Assembly: GCA_946615865.1 (NCBI GenBank)
Contig: CAMOIJ010000003.1
Location: forward strand, 1-64,000
DNA: 64,000 bases
Source of the DNA: an uncultured Lachnospiraceae bacterium
GTDB taxonomy: Bacteria; Bacillota; Clostridia; Lachnospirales; Lachnospiraceae
Reading direction: 5' to 3'
The translations under genes and the position numbers were made by a program. The notes below the pieces were generated by a model, which did no database searches, was not told the origin of the DNA, and was given only the letters and a program-made list of their open reading frames with translations. This document shows, in pieces, positions 23,947-32,917 of the stretch (the first letter of the stretch is position 1; each line of letters starts with the position of its first letter).

Positions 23947-24834
23947 TTACATCGGGAAAGCAACAGCTTCCGCATAAAGTTTCTTCAAAATATCGAGAAA
24001 AGCCTTTACGCTAGCTCGGTTGTCATCTCTGTGAGTGCAGAGGACACAGGAGAAGCTTTCCCGGCAGTCAAAGGGAATCCATGCGAACTGGCCGCTGTGA
24101 TCATTGAGAAAACCCGGTGCCAAGCAGACGCCCCGCCCGGCCGCCACATTGGTGAGCGTCGTGTCGTGGTCCGCGCTATTGAAATAGTCGATCTTTCCTG
24201 TAGCGATCAGCCTGTGCTGAACTGCTTTCAGAGCCTGCGGAGATCCTCCGCCAACCATCAACGTCCGGCCATACAAGTCTTCTTCGGTGATCAGGTTTTT
24301 GGCAGCGAGAGGGTCGTCCCGCTGTGCGATCAGGTAGATGTGGCTCTCAAACAGATCGTGAACGTGAATACCGGGAATCTGCCTGGTCTGTTCTTTCAGA
24401 GCAAACACAATATCGACCTCTTTGCGGAGAAATGACTCCACTCCGCCCTCATACTGGAACACCGGGAGAATCTGGACCTCGGGATTAGTTTCCGCGAAGA
24501 GGCGCATAGCCTCAGGCAGGAAAAACACTGCCGGCCGCACCATCAGGCTGATGGAGATGCTGTCCTTGTATTTCGCGCTGAAGTTCTGCCCCTGCTCGAT
24601 GGCGCGCTTGAGATCCTCCCTCATGGATGTGAGAAAAGTTACAAACTGAGCGCCGGCTGGCGTGAGCGCCGCGCCTTTGCCATTCCGCTCAAAAATCGTA
24701 AACCCGATTTCCTCTTCAAGGAGTCTAATCTGGTAAGAAAAAGTCGGCTGGCTGACAAAAAGATTGTCCGCCGCCCGGCTGAAGTTCAGCGTGTGTGCAA
24801 CTTCTATACAGTAATCGATTTGTTTGGTGGTCAT
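23947..24834 (-). CDS. LysR-family transcriptional regulator
   Basis: From ATG 24834 (AAAGGAG upstream) it has 295 residues. The HTH (MTTKQIDYCIEVAHTLNFSR, AADNLFVSQPTFSYQIRLLE) precedes an effector domain with an MVGGGSPQALK region. It is divergent from the flavodoxin gene at 25137 and probably regulates it and the AKR behind. An upstream frame extension into palindrome copy 11 is not native. Confidence 0.92.
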   Translation of the reverse strand: MTTKQIDYCIEVAHTLNFSRAADNLFVSQPTFSYQIRLLEEEIGFTIFERNGKGAALTPAGAQFVTFLTSMREDLKRAIEQGQNFSAKYKDSISISLMVRPAVFFLPEAMRLFAETNPEVQILPVFQYEGGVESFLRKEVDIVFALKEQTRQIPGIHVHDLFESHIYLIAQRDDPLAAKNLITEEDLYGRTLMVGGGSPQALKAVQHRLIATGKIDYFNSADHDTTLTNVAAGRGVCLAPGFLNDHSGQFAWIPFDCRESFSCVLCTHRDDNRASVKAFLDILKKLYAEAVAFPM

Positions 24835-24860
24835 GGCTGGCTCCTTTTCTTTTAATCGAC

Positions 24861-24968
24861 CTTTCAATCGACCTCTGGGGTAGTTTGTGGACAGATGTGG
24901 AATAATCATCACCTGGTAACAAACTACCCCAGAGGTCGTTTGCGCTCCCCCAGAGGTCGTTTGCGCTC
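24861..24968. repeat. palindromic element copy 11 (68 bp, 24870-24937) plus 21-bp tandem right-end duplicate
   Basis: Long class. The right end with 10 bp of flank is repeated exactly (24927-24947 and 24948-24968). A partial left start (TCGACCTTTCAA) lies just before it. The element sits in the 302-bp divergent region between lysR and flavodoxin; the remaining ~168 bp is AT-rich and probably holds the LysR site and promoter, but I could not place the boxes. Confidence 0.96.
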
Positions 24969-25136
24969 AGTTATTTAATATTTAAATCAATTATATAGTG
25001 TTTGAATTGGACTTTGCAATAATACACCAGTTAAAATGAGACCATAAAGAAACGCAAAACTGCATACAAGACCGGCCGGCAAGCCTGGTCAAAACAGAGA
25101 ATAAACTTATAAAGACTAACTAAGGAGGACAGTAAA

Positions 25137-25658
25137 ATGGCAAAGACACTGATCGCATTCTTTTCAAGAGCAGATGAGAACTATTTTGGCGGCGCGATGC
25201 GCTATGTAAAGGTAGGCAACACCGAAATCGTAGCGGGAATCATAAAGGACCTGACCCCGGCGGATTCATTCAAGATTGAGATGAAGAATCCCTACTCTCC
25301 CGTTTACATGACTTGTATCGAAGAAGCGAAGAAGGACCTTCGTGCAAAAGCCCGTCCGGAACTTGTCAGCATGCCTGAGAGCATCGACGAATATGACACC
25401 GTGATCCTCGCTTACCCGAACTACTGGGGAACGATGCCGATGGCCGTCTACACCTTCCTGGAGAGCTTTGATTTCTCCGGCAAGACTATCCTTCCGCTCT
25501 GCACCAACGAAGGAAGCGGCATGGGCTCGAGCGAGCGCGAGATCAAGAAGACCTGCCCCAGCGCAGATGTCAAGAAAGGCCTGCCCATCACCGGCAGCGC
25601 AGCCGCAGGTTCTAAGAGCAGCGTGGAGCGCTGGCTGAAGGCGAACGGACTGATCTGA
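25137..25658 (+). CDS. flavodoxin family protein
   Basis: The protein has 173 residues. The FMN phosphate loop is FFSRADENY, followed by GNTEIVAGIIKDL, VILAYPNYWGTMPMAVYTFL and CTNEGSGMGSSEREI, as in Flavodoxin_4 proteins. AAGGAGG precedes the ATG at 25137. It is cytoplasmic; an exported relative is encoded at 28958. It is probably an FMN-dependent electron carrier or reductase in the LysR-controlled redox set. Confidence 0.9.
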   Translation: MAKTLIAFFSRADENYFGGAMRYVKVGNTEIVAGIIKDLTPADSFKIEMKNPYSPVYMTCIEEAKKDLRAKARPELVSMPESIDEYDTVILAYPNYWGTMPMAVYTFLESFDFSGKTILPLCTNEGSGMGSSEREIKKTCPSADVKKGLPITGSAAAGSKSSVERWLKANGLI

Positions 25659-25672
25659 GAAAAACGTAAAGG

Positions 25673-25740
25673 GACCTCTGGGGTAGTTTGTCGACACCTG
25701 TAGAATAATCATCACCTGTCAACAAACCACCCCAGAGGTC
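25673..25740. repeat. palindromic element copy 12 (68 bp)
   Basis: Long class, core TAGAATAATCATCACC. It lies between the flavodoxin stop and the AKR ribosome site. Confidence 0.96.
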
Positions 25741-25768
25741 ACCTCCCACCCCTTGAAAGGAGAACACC

Positions 25769-26611
25769 ATGGAATACATCACACTGAACAATCAAGTTAA
25801 ATGCCCTGTCGTCGGAATCGGAACTTTCATGCTTTCTCCCGCTGAGGCTCAGAAAAGTGTAAGGGAAGCCCTGAAAATGGGCTATCGCCTGATCGATACC
25901 GCCAATGCTTATGTAAACGAGCGTGCCGTGGGACGCGGCATGAAGGAAAGCGGAGTGAAGCGCGAGGAAATCTTCCTCTCCACCAAGCTCTGGCCCAGCG
26001 AATATGAGAATGAAAACGCCGTCGATGAGACGCTGGAGCGCCTCGGCGTGGAATATGTGGATCTCCTCTATATCCACCAGCCCGCAGGCAACTGGATGGC
26101 AGGATACAGACAGTTGGAGAAGGCCTACAGAGAAGGCAAGGCCAGGAGCATCGGCATCTCCAATTTCGAAGGCAAATACATCGAGGAACTGCAGACCAAA
26201 TGGGAAATCGTTCCGCAGTTCATTCAGGTGGAGGCGCATCCCTATTTTGCCCAGGACGAGCTCAGAAAGACGCTGGACAAATATGACATCAGGCTCATGA
26301 GCTGGTATCCGCTCGGACACGGCGACAAATCCCTGATCCAGGAGCCGGTTTTCACAAGGCTGGCACAGAAATACGGCAAAACATCGGCCCAGGTCATTCT
26401 TCGCTGGCACACGCAGATGGGCTTTGTCGTGATCCCGGGCAGCAAGAATGTCGATCACATCCGCGACAACATGGACATCATGGACTTCTCACTTACCGCC
26501 GAAGAGATGGCTGAGATCGCGAAACTCAACAAGGGCACCCGCTACTACATAAGGACCGATGAGGCGCTTGCCGGTTTTGCATCCTGGAGACCGGCGTTCG
26601 AACAGGCATAA
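25769..26611 (+). CDS. aldo/keto reductase
   Basis: The protein has 280 residues of the AKR5/2,5-diketogluconate reductase-like type. The tetrad is visible: Asp-Tyr in DTANAYVNE, Lys in LSTKLWP, His in [16 protein letters not shown] and [10 protein letters not shown] form the NADP pocket. It reduces carbonyls with NADPH in the cytoplasm; the substrate is unknown. AAAGGAG lies nine bases before the ATG. It is first of three genes before the next palindrome. Confidence 0.92.
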   Translation: MEYITLNNQVKCPVVGIGTFMLSPAEAQKSVREALKMGYRLIDTANAYVNERAVGRGMKESGVKREEIFLSTKLWPSEYENENAVDETLERLGVEYVDLLYIHQPAGNWMAGYRQLEKAYREGKARSIGISNFEGKYIEELQTKWEIVPQFIQVEAHPYFAQDELRKTLDKYDIRLMSWYPLGHGDKSLIQEPVFTRLAQKYGKTSAQVILRWHTQMGFVVIPGSKNVDHIRDNMDIMDFSLTAEEMAEIAKLNKGTRYYIRTDEALAGFASWRPAFEQA

Positions 26612-26652
26612 TACAGATCAAAAAAGACACAGTTTCGGAAAGGAGATGCCTT

Positions 26653-27213
26653 ATGGATGTCTTTGAAAAACTGAGGAATGGGGATCCGGTGGATATGAAG
26701 TCTGCGGAATACCGCCCCGCCGTCGAAGAATTACACAGAGCAAATAAGGCGCTCTTCCACCTAAACCATGCCGAGCCGCAGACGGAAGGATGGAGCCGCG
26801 CTTTCAGAGAGCTGTTTGACGGACAGCAGCCTGAAGGCCTTGGCCTCTTTACGCCGGCTCAGATAGATTTTCCGAAGCAGATTACCTTTGGAAAGCATGT
26901 TTTTATCAATCACAATTTCACTGCCATGTCGATCGGCGGGATCAAACTGGGCGACAATGTCCAGATCGGCCCCCATGTGACCATTGTGACCACAAATCAT
27001 GATTTTAAAAATCGCAATGAACTTCGATGCCGCGAGGTCATCGTCGGAAACAATGTCTGGATTGGCGCGGGCGCCAGCATCATGCCCGGCGTCCATATCG
27101 GAGACAATGCAGTGATTGCGGGCGGCGCTGTTGTAACACAAAACGTGCCTGCCGCTGCCGTGGTCGGCGGAAATCCGGCAAAAATTATTCGACAGTTGGA
27201 ACAACCAAAGTAA
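26653..27213 (+). CDS. sugar O-acetyltransferase (LacA/Maa type)
   Basis: The protein has 186 residues of the left-handed beta-helix acetyltransferase fold. Hexapeptide repeats are clear in the second half ([20 protein letters not shown], then [20 protein letters not shown] and [19 protein letters not shown]). The N-terminal Mac domain is degenerate relative to maltose acetyltransferases, with an [11 protein letters not shown] segment. It transfers acetyl from acetyl-CoA to a sugar or similar hydroxyl. A second family member lies at 58375. Confidence 0.9.
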   Translation: MDVFEKLRNGDPVDMKSAEYRPAVEELHRANKALFHLNHAEPQTEGWSRAFRELFDGQQPEGLGLFTPAQIDFPKQITFGKHVFINHNFTAMSIGGIKLGDNVQIGPHVTIVTTNHDFKNRNELRCREVIVGNNVWIGAGASIMPGVHIGDNAVIAGGAVVTQNVPAAAVVGGNPAKIIRQLEQPK

Positions 27214-27308
27214 AAGAAACAACGGATGCTGACATTGCTGAGAAAATCGATGAATCGAATTCAGCCGGCCAGGCAGAGCCTGAATCTGAGGAAGGAGCCA
27301 CATCAACT

Positions 27309-27722
27309 ATGGGATATGATTTCAGGGAATTTCCAAATGTGAACATCACAGGGATCGATCTTGCATTCCTGAGTGATGAGGAGCTTGCCGTTCTATATGC
27401 GCAGGCAAAATATTGCCAGGCAATGACGGACGCGGATATCGAAGTCATGCGTGAGCTGGTCTCGGAGGATAAGACCTTTACCCATATGAGCGGGCTGCAG
27501 CAGACAAGAGAAGAGTATTTTGCCGATGTCGCTGACGGAAGCCTTAATTACTTCACGATTGAGATCGCAGATCCTGTGATCATGGTGGATGGCGATATGG
27601 CACAGCTCACTTACACTTCTGTCCTGAATGCCAACGCATACGGGGCAAGAGGAACCTTCCATATGAAAGGCACGCATCACTATGAGAAGCGGGACGGAGC
27701 CTGGATCATTGTAAATCCGTGA
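27309..27722 (+). CDS. NTF2/SnoaL-like protein
   Basis: From ATG 27309 (GGAAGGAG 11 bases upstream) it has 137 residues. From FLSDEELAVLYAQAKYCQAM onward it has the SnoaL/DUF4440 pattern: helix, FTHMSGLQQTREEYFADVADG, and beta strands ending in HHYEKRDGAWIIVNP. It is a paralogue of the protein at 29709. The frame is open upstream and reads an acidic Glu/Ser/Ala stretch (from about 27213) that could be a lost N-terminal part. The ligand or reaction is unknown. Confidence 0.75.
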   Translation: MGYDFREFPNVNITGIDLAFLSDEELAVLYAQAKYCQAMTDADIEVMRELVSEDKTFTHMSGLQQTREEYFADVADGSLNYFTIEIADPVIMVDGDMAQLTYTSVLNANAYGARGTFHMKGTHHYEKRDGAWIIVNP

Positions 27723-27726
27723 AAAC

Positions 27727-27827
27727 GACCTCTGGGGTAGTTTGTCGACAGCTGCGATAGACCTCTGGGGTAGTTTGTCGATAGTTGTGGAATAATCCTC
27801 ATGTGTCGACAAACTACCCCAGAGGTC
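27727..27827. repeat. palindromic element copy 13 (68 bp, 27760-27827) preceded by a left half
   Basis: A 33-bp left half (27727-27759) stands directly before a full long-class copy; both read GACCTCTGGGGTAGTTTGTC. It lies 4 bp after the stop of the NTF2-like gene. Confidence 0.96.
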
Positions 27828-27857
27828 AAGCACAAGCACAAGAAGAAAGGACTCCTT

Positions 27858-28829
27858 ATGAAAACAAGAATGCTGCGGGATATCGAGGTATCCGAGGTGG
27901 GTATGGGCTGCATGGCGCTCTCCCACGGATACGGAAAGATCCCTCCTGAAACATACAGTATCGAAGCGATCCGGAATGCCTATGACCACGGCTGCACCTT
28001 TTTTGACACGGCTGAAGTGTACAGTCCGAATCTCGCGGGAATCGGCCACAATGAGCTGATCGTTGGAAAGGCCCTCAAAGATATCCGGGAAAATGTGGTG
28101 ATCGCCACAAAGTTAATGCCTTCACGGATGGGTTCTCTGTTCGGAGGCGGAATGTATAAGACTGTGAAGGAGCATCTGCTCGCTTCGCTTGACCGTCTGC
28201 AAACAGATTATGTTGATATTTACTACCTTCACCGGACACACGGCGTCTCGGTCGAAAAGATTGCCGAAGCAATGGGCAGGCTGATCGACGAAGGCCTGAT
28301 CCGCGGCTGGGGCCTCTCCCAGGTGGATGTGGACGTGATCGACCGCGCACAGAGGATCACGCCTCTTGCGGCGATCCAGAACATCTACTCCATGGTGGAA
28401 CGGGATTCCGAAGCAGAGATCATCCCCTACTGCATAGAGAACAATATCGGCTTCGTGCCCTTCTCTCCAATCGCCAGCGGCCTTCTCTCCGGAAAGATCA
28501 CCCCTCAGACACAGTTTGAGAGAAACGACGACGTGCGCAACTGGGTACCGCAGCTCTCGCGGACCAACATAGCAGGCAACCAGCCCATCGTTGAGATGCT
28601 GAAGAGCTTTGCGGAAAAGAAAAATGCGACCCCGGCCCAGATCTCTCTGGCCTGGATGCTGCACAAATATCCCAATGTCGTCCCGATCCCCGGATCAAAA
28701 AATAAAGAACGAATCGTAGAAAACCTGAATTCCTCAGGTGTTGAACTGACCGATGAAGAATTTACTGCGCTTGAGGGATCTCTGAATGCACTGAAAGTTT
28801 ACGGACACCGTGGACTTGGCGGTTTTTAA
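27858..28829 (+). CDS. aldo/keto reductase (AKR13/YajO-like)
   Basis: From ATG 27858 (GAAAGGAC upstream) it has 323 residues. Tetrad: Asp-Tyr in FFDTAEVYSPN, Lys in VIATKLMPSRM, His in YYLHRTHG; SPIASGLLSGKI and PIPGSKNKERI are the typical late motifs. It is a cytoplasmic NADPH-dependent oxidoreductase of unknown substrate. It stands as a single-gene unit between palindrome copies 13 and 14. The frame is open upstream through the palindrome, but that extension lacks a ribosome site. Confidence 0.92.
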   Translation: MKTRMLRDIEVSEVGMGCMALSHGYGKIPPETYSIEAIRNAYDHGCTFFDTAEVYSPNLAGIGHNELIVGKALKDIRENVVIATKLMPSRMGSLFGGGMYKTVKEHLLASLDRLQTDYVDIYYLHRTHGVSVEKIAEAMGRLIDEGLIRGWGLSQVDVDVIDRAQRITPLAAIQNIYSMVERDSEAEIIPYCIENNIGFVPFSPIASGLLSGKITPQTQFERNDDVRNWVPQLSRTNIAGNQPIVEMLKSFAEKKNATPAQISLAWMLHKYPNVVPIPGSKNKERIVENLNSSGVELTDEEFTALEGSLNALKVYGHRGLGGF

Positions 28830-28831
28830 AA

Positions 28832-28928
28832 TGACAAAGCGACCTCTGGGGTGACAAAGCGACCTCTGGGGTAGTTTGTCGACAGGTGTAGAATAATCCA
28901 CATGTGTCGACAAACTACCCCAGAGGTC
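28832..28928. repeat. palindromic element copy 14 (68 bp, 28861-28928) plus 20-bp tandem left-end duplicate
   Basis: The unit TGACAAAGCGACCTCTGGGG is repeated exactly (28832-28851 and 28852-28871): 9 bp of flank plus 11 bp of the left end. The inner arm pair is CGACA/TGTCG, so the outer stem is perfect. Confidence 0.97.
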
Positions 28929-28957
28929 ACCCACCCACCACAACACAGGAGGCAAAT

Positions 28958-29707
28958 ATGAAAAAAGGAATTGCACTTATTTTGACAGCAGCTCTGCTCC
29001 TGACCGGCTGCGGCGGAGCATCTGCACAGGCAAACACGCCGGAAAAGACCGATGCAGCACAGGAAGAGGCTGTAGTAACTGAAGAGGCATCAGCGGACGA
29101 AGCCCAGCAAACGGAGGCGCAAGAGCCGGCTGCAGCAGCAGAAAACGCGGTTGCAGAGGCACCTCAGGAAACCACCGCCGCTGCTTCCGACACTCTGGTC
29201 CTCTATTTCTCCCGGACCGGTGAGCAGTATGTAGTCGGTGTCATCGATAAGGGCAACACCGCCATAATTGCTGAGATGATCGCGGAGCAGACTGGCGCTG
29301 ATCTTTTCGAGATTTTGCCTGCGGACGACCACTACCCCATGACCTATGAGGCTCTGACAGACGTGGCAAAACAGGAACAGAACGAAAAAGCCCGCCCCGA
29401 ATACAGCGGCACTCTGCCGGATCTGTCAAAATACAGCACGATCTTTATCGGTTCTCCCGTATGGTGGGGCGACTGGCCGATGATCATGTACACGGTGTTT
29501 GAGAACAACGATTTCTCCGGCAAGACGCTTATTCCTTTCTCCACTCACGAAGGAAGCGGTCTCTCCGGATTTGATAAGAAACTCGCAGGAGCCTGCCCCG
29601 ACTCGACCATCGGGAAAGGTCTGGCTATAGAAGGTAACGACGCCCAGAATAATCAGGAGAAAGCGAGGGAATCCGTCAGCAGCTGGCTTGCGGAGCTTGG
29701 GTTTTGA
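28958..29707 (+). CDS. lipoprotein flavodoxin
   Basis: From ATG 28958 (ACAGGAGG upstream) it has 249 residues. A signal peptide with LLTGC (Cys18) is followed by an Ala/Glu/Thr-rich linker to about residue 77 and a flavodoxin domain: LYFSRTGEQYVVG, GNTAIIAEMIAEQTGADLFE, FIGSPVWWGDWPMIMYTVFE and THEGSGLSGFDKKL. It should be an FMN protein anchored on the outer face of the membrane, a plausible partner for the exported AKR. It is followed almost without a gap by an NTF2-like gene. Confidence 0.9.
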   Translation: MKKGIALILTAALLLTGCGGASAQANTPEKTDAAQEEAVVTEEASADEAQQTEAQEPAAAAENAVAEAPQETTAAASDTLVLYFSRTGEQYVVGVIDKGNTAIIAEMIAEQTGADLFEILPADDHYPMTYEALTDVAKQEQNEKARPEYSGTLPDLSKYSTIFIGSPVWWGDWPMIMYTVFENNDFSGKTLIPFSTHEGSGLSGFDKKLAGACPDSTIGKGLAIEGNDAQNNQEKARESVSSWLAELGF

Positions 29708-29708
29708 T

Positions 29709-30086
29709 ATGGCAGGACGAAATGATATACAGTTGATCCGCGAAGCATATATCCGGATGTATGAAAGCATGATCACCAAGGATGAGGCAATTCTCAGGGA
29801 TGTGCTGGATGACAGCTTTGTGCTGGTGCATATGACCGGCATGCGTCAGTCCAGGGAAGAGTTTATTAATGCCATTCTGGACGGAACACTGAATTACTAT
29901 TCAGCCGAACATGAGCACATGCCTGTGGAGATTAACGGAGACACGGCAGTCCTCACCGGGCAGTCCTATGTTGCAGCGACTGTCTTTGGCGGCGGAAGGT
30001 CCAACTGGCGCCTGCAGCAGAAATGCAGCTTAAAGAAAGTTGACGGCGCTTGGAAAATCACCCGCAGTGTCGCAAGTACGTATTGA
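29709..30086 (+). CDS. NTF2/SnoaL-like protein
   Basis: From ATG 29709 it has 125 residues; a TTG at 29688 inside the previous gene is an alternative. It matches the 27309 protein in pattern (LVHMTGMRQSREEFINAILD, GTLNYYSAEHEHMPVEINGD, KVDGAWKITRSVAS). The ribosome site is weak and the start is two bases after the flavodoxin stop, so translation is probably coupled. The function is unknown. Confidence 0.82.
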   Translation: MAGRNDIQLIREAYIRMYESMITKDEAILRDVLDDSFVLVHMTGMRQSREEFINAILDGTLNYYSAEHEHMPVEINGDTAVLTGQSYVAATVFGGGRSNWRLQQKCSLKKVDGAWKITRSVASTY

Positions 30087-30091
30087 CAACT

Positions 30092-30185
30092 AAATAGCGA
30101 CCTCTGGGGTAAATAGCGACCTCTGGGGTAGTTTGTGGACAGATGTGGAATAACCCACATCTGGGGACAAACTACCCCAGAGGTC
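30092..30185. repeat. palindromic element copy 15 (68 bp, 30118-30185) plus 19-bp tandem left-end duplicate
   Basis: The unit AAATAGCGACCTCTGGGGT is repeated exactly (30092-30110 and 30111-30129). Core GTGGAATAACCCACA. Confidence 0.97.
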
Positions 30186-30211
30186 AATTACACACGATAA
30201 AGGAGCCAATT

Positions 30212-31039
30212 ATGAAAAAAGAGGTAATGATCGTTACAGGCGCAGGGCAAATAGGCATGGCACTTGCCCGCAGGATCGGGTTTGGAAAAAAGATTATCCT
30301 TGGAGACAAAAACCTGAAGAATGCAGAGGCCATAGCGGAAATTATGAACAACGCCGGATATGATGTAATTCCCTTTCCGACGGATCTCTCTTCCAGAGAG
30401 GATATTCTGGCTATCATTGCCAAAGCACAAGAATATGGGGAAATCAAATATCTAATTAATGCGGCTGGTGTATCGCCTTCTCAGGCTCCTGTTGAAGCGA
30501 TCCTGAAGGTAGATCTCTACGGTACAGCTGTCCTTTTGGAAGAGGTCGGAAAGGTCATCGCCGAGGGCGGTGCAGGTGTAACAATCTCTAGTCAGTCCGG
30601 CTGGCGCATGCCTCAGCTGACCCCGGAGGAAGACCGCCAGCTTGCCATGACGCCGACAGAGGAACTGCTGAATCTCCCTCTCCTGCAGCCTGAAAACATC
30701 AAGGATACTCTGCATGCTTACCAGCTTGCTAAGCGCTGCAATGAAAAGCGCGTTATGTATGAGTGCATTCGCTGGGGCGAGCGCGGAGCAAGACTCAATG
30801 ACATTGCCCCGGGCATCATCGTGACACCGCTGGCAGTTGATGAGTTTAACGGCCCCAGAGGTGACTTTTATAAGAATATGTTTGCCAAGTGCCCGGCTGG
30901 AAGGCCCGGCACAGCGGATGAAATGGCCAATATCGCAGAACTTCTGATGAGCGACGCAGGCGCGTTTATCACCGGTTCAACTTTCCTTGCGGACGGCGGC
31001 GCAACAGCATCATATTATTACGGTCCGCTGCAGCCTTGA
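30212..31039 (+). CDS. short-chain dehydrogenase/reductase
   Basis: From ATG 30212 (AAAGGAG upstream) it has 275 residues. It has the TGxGxIG nucleotide loop (VTGAGQIGMALARR), LINAAGVSPSQA and a late ITGSTFLADGGATASYYY end. The usual Ser-Tyr-Lys site appears as SSQSGWRM and HAYQLAKRCNEKRV with Tyr and Lys in YxxxK spacing. It probably reduces a ketone or oxidises an alcohol with NAD(P). It is followed 31 bp later by an AKR-ferredoxin fusion. Confidence 0.9.
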   Translation: MKKEVMIVTGAGQIGMALARRIGFGKKIILGDKNLKNAEAIAEIMNNAGYDVIPFPTDLSSREDILAIIAKAQEYGEIKYLINAAGVSPSQAPVEAILKVDLYGTAVLLEEVGKVIAEGGAGVTISSQSGWRMPQLTPEEDRQLAMTPTEELLNLPLLQPENIKDTLHAYQLAKRCNEKRVMYECIRWGERGARLNDIAPGIIVTPLAVDEFNGPRGDFYKNMFAKCPAGRPGTADEMANIAELLMSDAGAFITGSTFLADGGATASYYYGPLQP

Positions 31040-31070
31040 AGAAACGGAAACGGCAGAAGGAGGAACAAAG

Positions 31071-32201
31071 ATGGAAAACAGTAAATTCTTTACGGAAATA
31101 CACGGCAACTTCGGCTTCGGCTGCATGCGGCTGCCGATGAAAAACGGTCGTGTCGATTACGCGGAATTCTGCCAAATGGCAGATGCCTTTATAAATGCCG
31201 GTTTTAACTATTTTGACACGGCCCACGGATATATCGGCGGGCAGTCTGAGACAGCGATCCGCGATTGTGTAGCAAAACGTTACGATCGAAGCAAGTTCCT
31301 TCTGACCAATAAGCTGACGGATCCTTATTTCAAAAAACAGGAAGATATACGTCCTTTCTTTGAAAAACAGCTTGCCTGGTGCGGTGTCGAGTACTTTGAC
31401 TTCTATCTGATGCATGCCCAGGACCGGAATAACTATCAGAAATTTAAGAAATGCAGAGCATATGAGACCTGTTATGCATTAAAACAGGAGGGCAAAATCC
31501 GCCACTTTGGCATTTCTTTCCATGACAAGGCGGATGTCCTTGATATGATCCTGACGGAGCATCCGGAAATCGATATTGTACAGATCCAGTTCAATTACGT
31601 GGATTACGAAGATGCCTCCGTGGAAAGCCGCAAAGTCTACGAGGTCTGTGAAAAGCACGGTAAGCCGGTCATAGTTATGGAGCCGGTTAAAGGCGGAAGC
31701 CTTGTGAATCTGCCGGAGGAGGCTGATCAGGTCCTTCGGGATCTTCACGGCGGCAGCAATGCCAGCTACGCTATTCGCTTCGCTGCAAGTTTCCCGTACA
31801 TAGCAATGGTACTCTCCGGCATGAGCAACATGGAGCAGATGCAGGACAACCTGAGTGCCATGAAAGATTTTCAGCCGCTGAACGAGATCGAGATGGAGGC
31901 AGTCCAAAAGGTCTGCGGAATCTTCAGAAACCTGAATCTCATTCCCTGCACCTCCTGCCGCTATTGTATCGAAGAAAGTGAATGTCCAAAGGGAATCCGG
32001 ATTCCGGACCTTTTCGCGTCCTTGAATGCCCATGAGGCATTCCACAATTGGAATACTGCGTACTATTACAACAGTGTCATCACCGGAAGCGGACATGGAA
32101 AAGCTTCGGAATGCATTAAATGTGGAAAATGCGAGAATGTCTGTCCGCAGCATCTGCCAATCCGGGAGCTTCTTAAGGACGTTGCCAGGACGTTTGAATA
32201 A
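31071..32201 (+). CDS. aldo/keto reductase with C-terminal 4Fe-4S domain
   Basis: From ATG 31071 (AGGAGG upstream) it has 376 residues. The AKR barrel has YFDTAHGYIGGQSE, LLTNKLTD and FYLMHAQDRN. The C-terminal ~100 residues carry a ferredoxin-like CTSCRYCIEESECPKGI motif and a second CIKCGKCENVCPQHLPI motif, enough for two 4Fe-4S clusters. This AKR-ferredoxin fusion is common in anaerobes and lets the enzyme take or give electrons through ferredoxin. It is the second gene after the SDR. Confidence 0.92.
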   Translation: MENSKFFTEIHGNFGFGCMRLPMKNGRVDYAEFCQMADAFINAGFNYFDTAHGYIGGQSETAIRDCVAKRYDRSKFLLTNKLTDPYFKKQEDIRPFFEKQLAWCGVEYFDFYLMHAQDRNNYQKFKKCRAYETCYALKQEGKIRHFGISFHDKADVLDMILTEHPEIDIVQIQFNYVDYEDASVESRKVYEVCEKHGKPVIVMEPVKGGSLVNLPEEADQVLRDLHGGSNASYAIRFAASFPYIAMVLSGMSNMEQMQDNLSAMKDFQPLNEIEMEAVQKVCGIFRNLNLIPCTSCRYCIEESECPKGIRIPDLFASLNAHEAFHNWNTAYYYNSVITGSGHGKASECIKCGKCENVCPQHLPIRELLKDVARTFE

Positions 32202-32913
32202 AAAGTGAAAAGCTGAAAAGCGACCTCTGTGAAAAGCGACCTCTGGGGTAGTTTGTGCCAAGCCCGATCAGCACATAAAGTGCAGCAGAATTCACATGGC
32301 CGGCAGGGTAAGCGACCTCTGGGGTCGCTTTAACCTCAGTCGTGCTATTTTTTGCCTTCTCGTAACAAACCACCCCAGAGGTCTCTTTAGCATCAGCTGA
32401 ACAAACTACCCCAGAGGTCGTTTCAACCCCAGCGTCGGCTGAACAAACTACCCCAGAGGTCGAGGTCGATTCAGCCCTTCTGCCCCTGAGGTATTCCCCC
32501 AGATCCTTCACCGGTCTTGGCAGAAACTTCACCGATGAGAGGACGCAGCCACACAGGGAAAGGATATATTTTGACACGTCCCAGGTCGAATCATCATACA
32601 AATTGTGCAGGAAAAGCATAAAAAAGAGCAAAAAAATAAAACCCTTGTCAAAAAGGATGACAATCTCGTTGCTTGTGAGGCAGACATTGAGTCCCAGCAG
32701 CAGAATTCCTCCCAGATAAAGGGCAGATCCCGTCTTCAGCGCGCGGCCGGTCAGGCGCAGGTAGTACAGGAAGAGCCCCGCCGTTCCCAGAACGAAAACA
32801 GGGAATGTAAGTCCCATCCTGTTCCTGTATAGACAAAAGGTGTATAACAGAGCGTAAATTCCGCTCAGCAAAAACAGCTTGTCAAAAGACAGCTTTCCCG
32901 TTTCGTTATTCAT
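32173..32913 (-). pseudogene. DUF4153/DUF4173-like membrane protein truncated within a palindrome cluster
   Basis: From ATG 32913 the first ~150 codons encode several hydrophobic helices ending FLPRPVKDLGEYLRGRRAE, as in the N-terminal half of DUF4153/DUF4173 proteins. The next ~60 codons are made of palindrome fragments (TSGVVCSADA repeated, TTEVKATPEVA), then YVLIGLG, the start of the next native helix, and then palindrome sequence again. The rest of the protein (usually several hundred residues) is missing. It follows XRE and DUF2975 genes in an operon, a usual context for this family. Confidence 0.75.
32213..32467. repeat. cluster of palindrome half elements
   Basis: Left halves lie at 32222, 32238 and 32313 and right halves at 32364-32383, 32400-32419 and 32442-32461, with an extra GAGGTC at the end. 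No adjacent left-right pair forms a standard 50- or 68-bp element. The cluster fills the 3' part of the truncated DUF4153-like gene. Confidence 0.88.
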
Positions 32914-32917
32914 AGGA

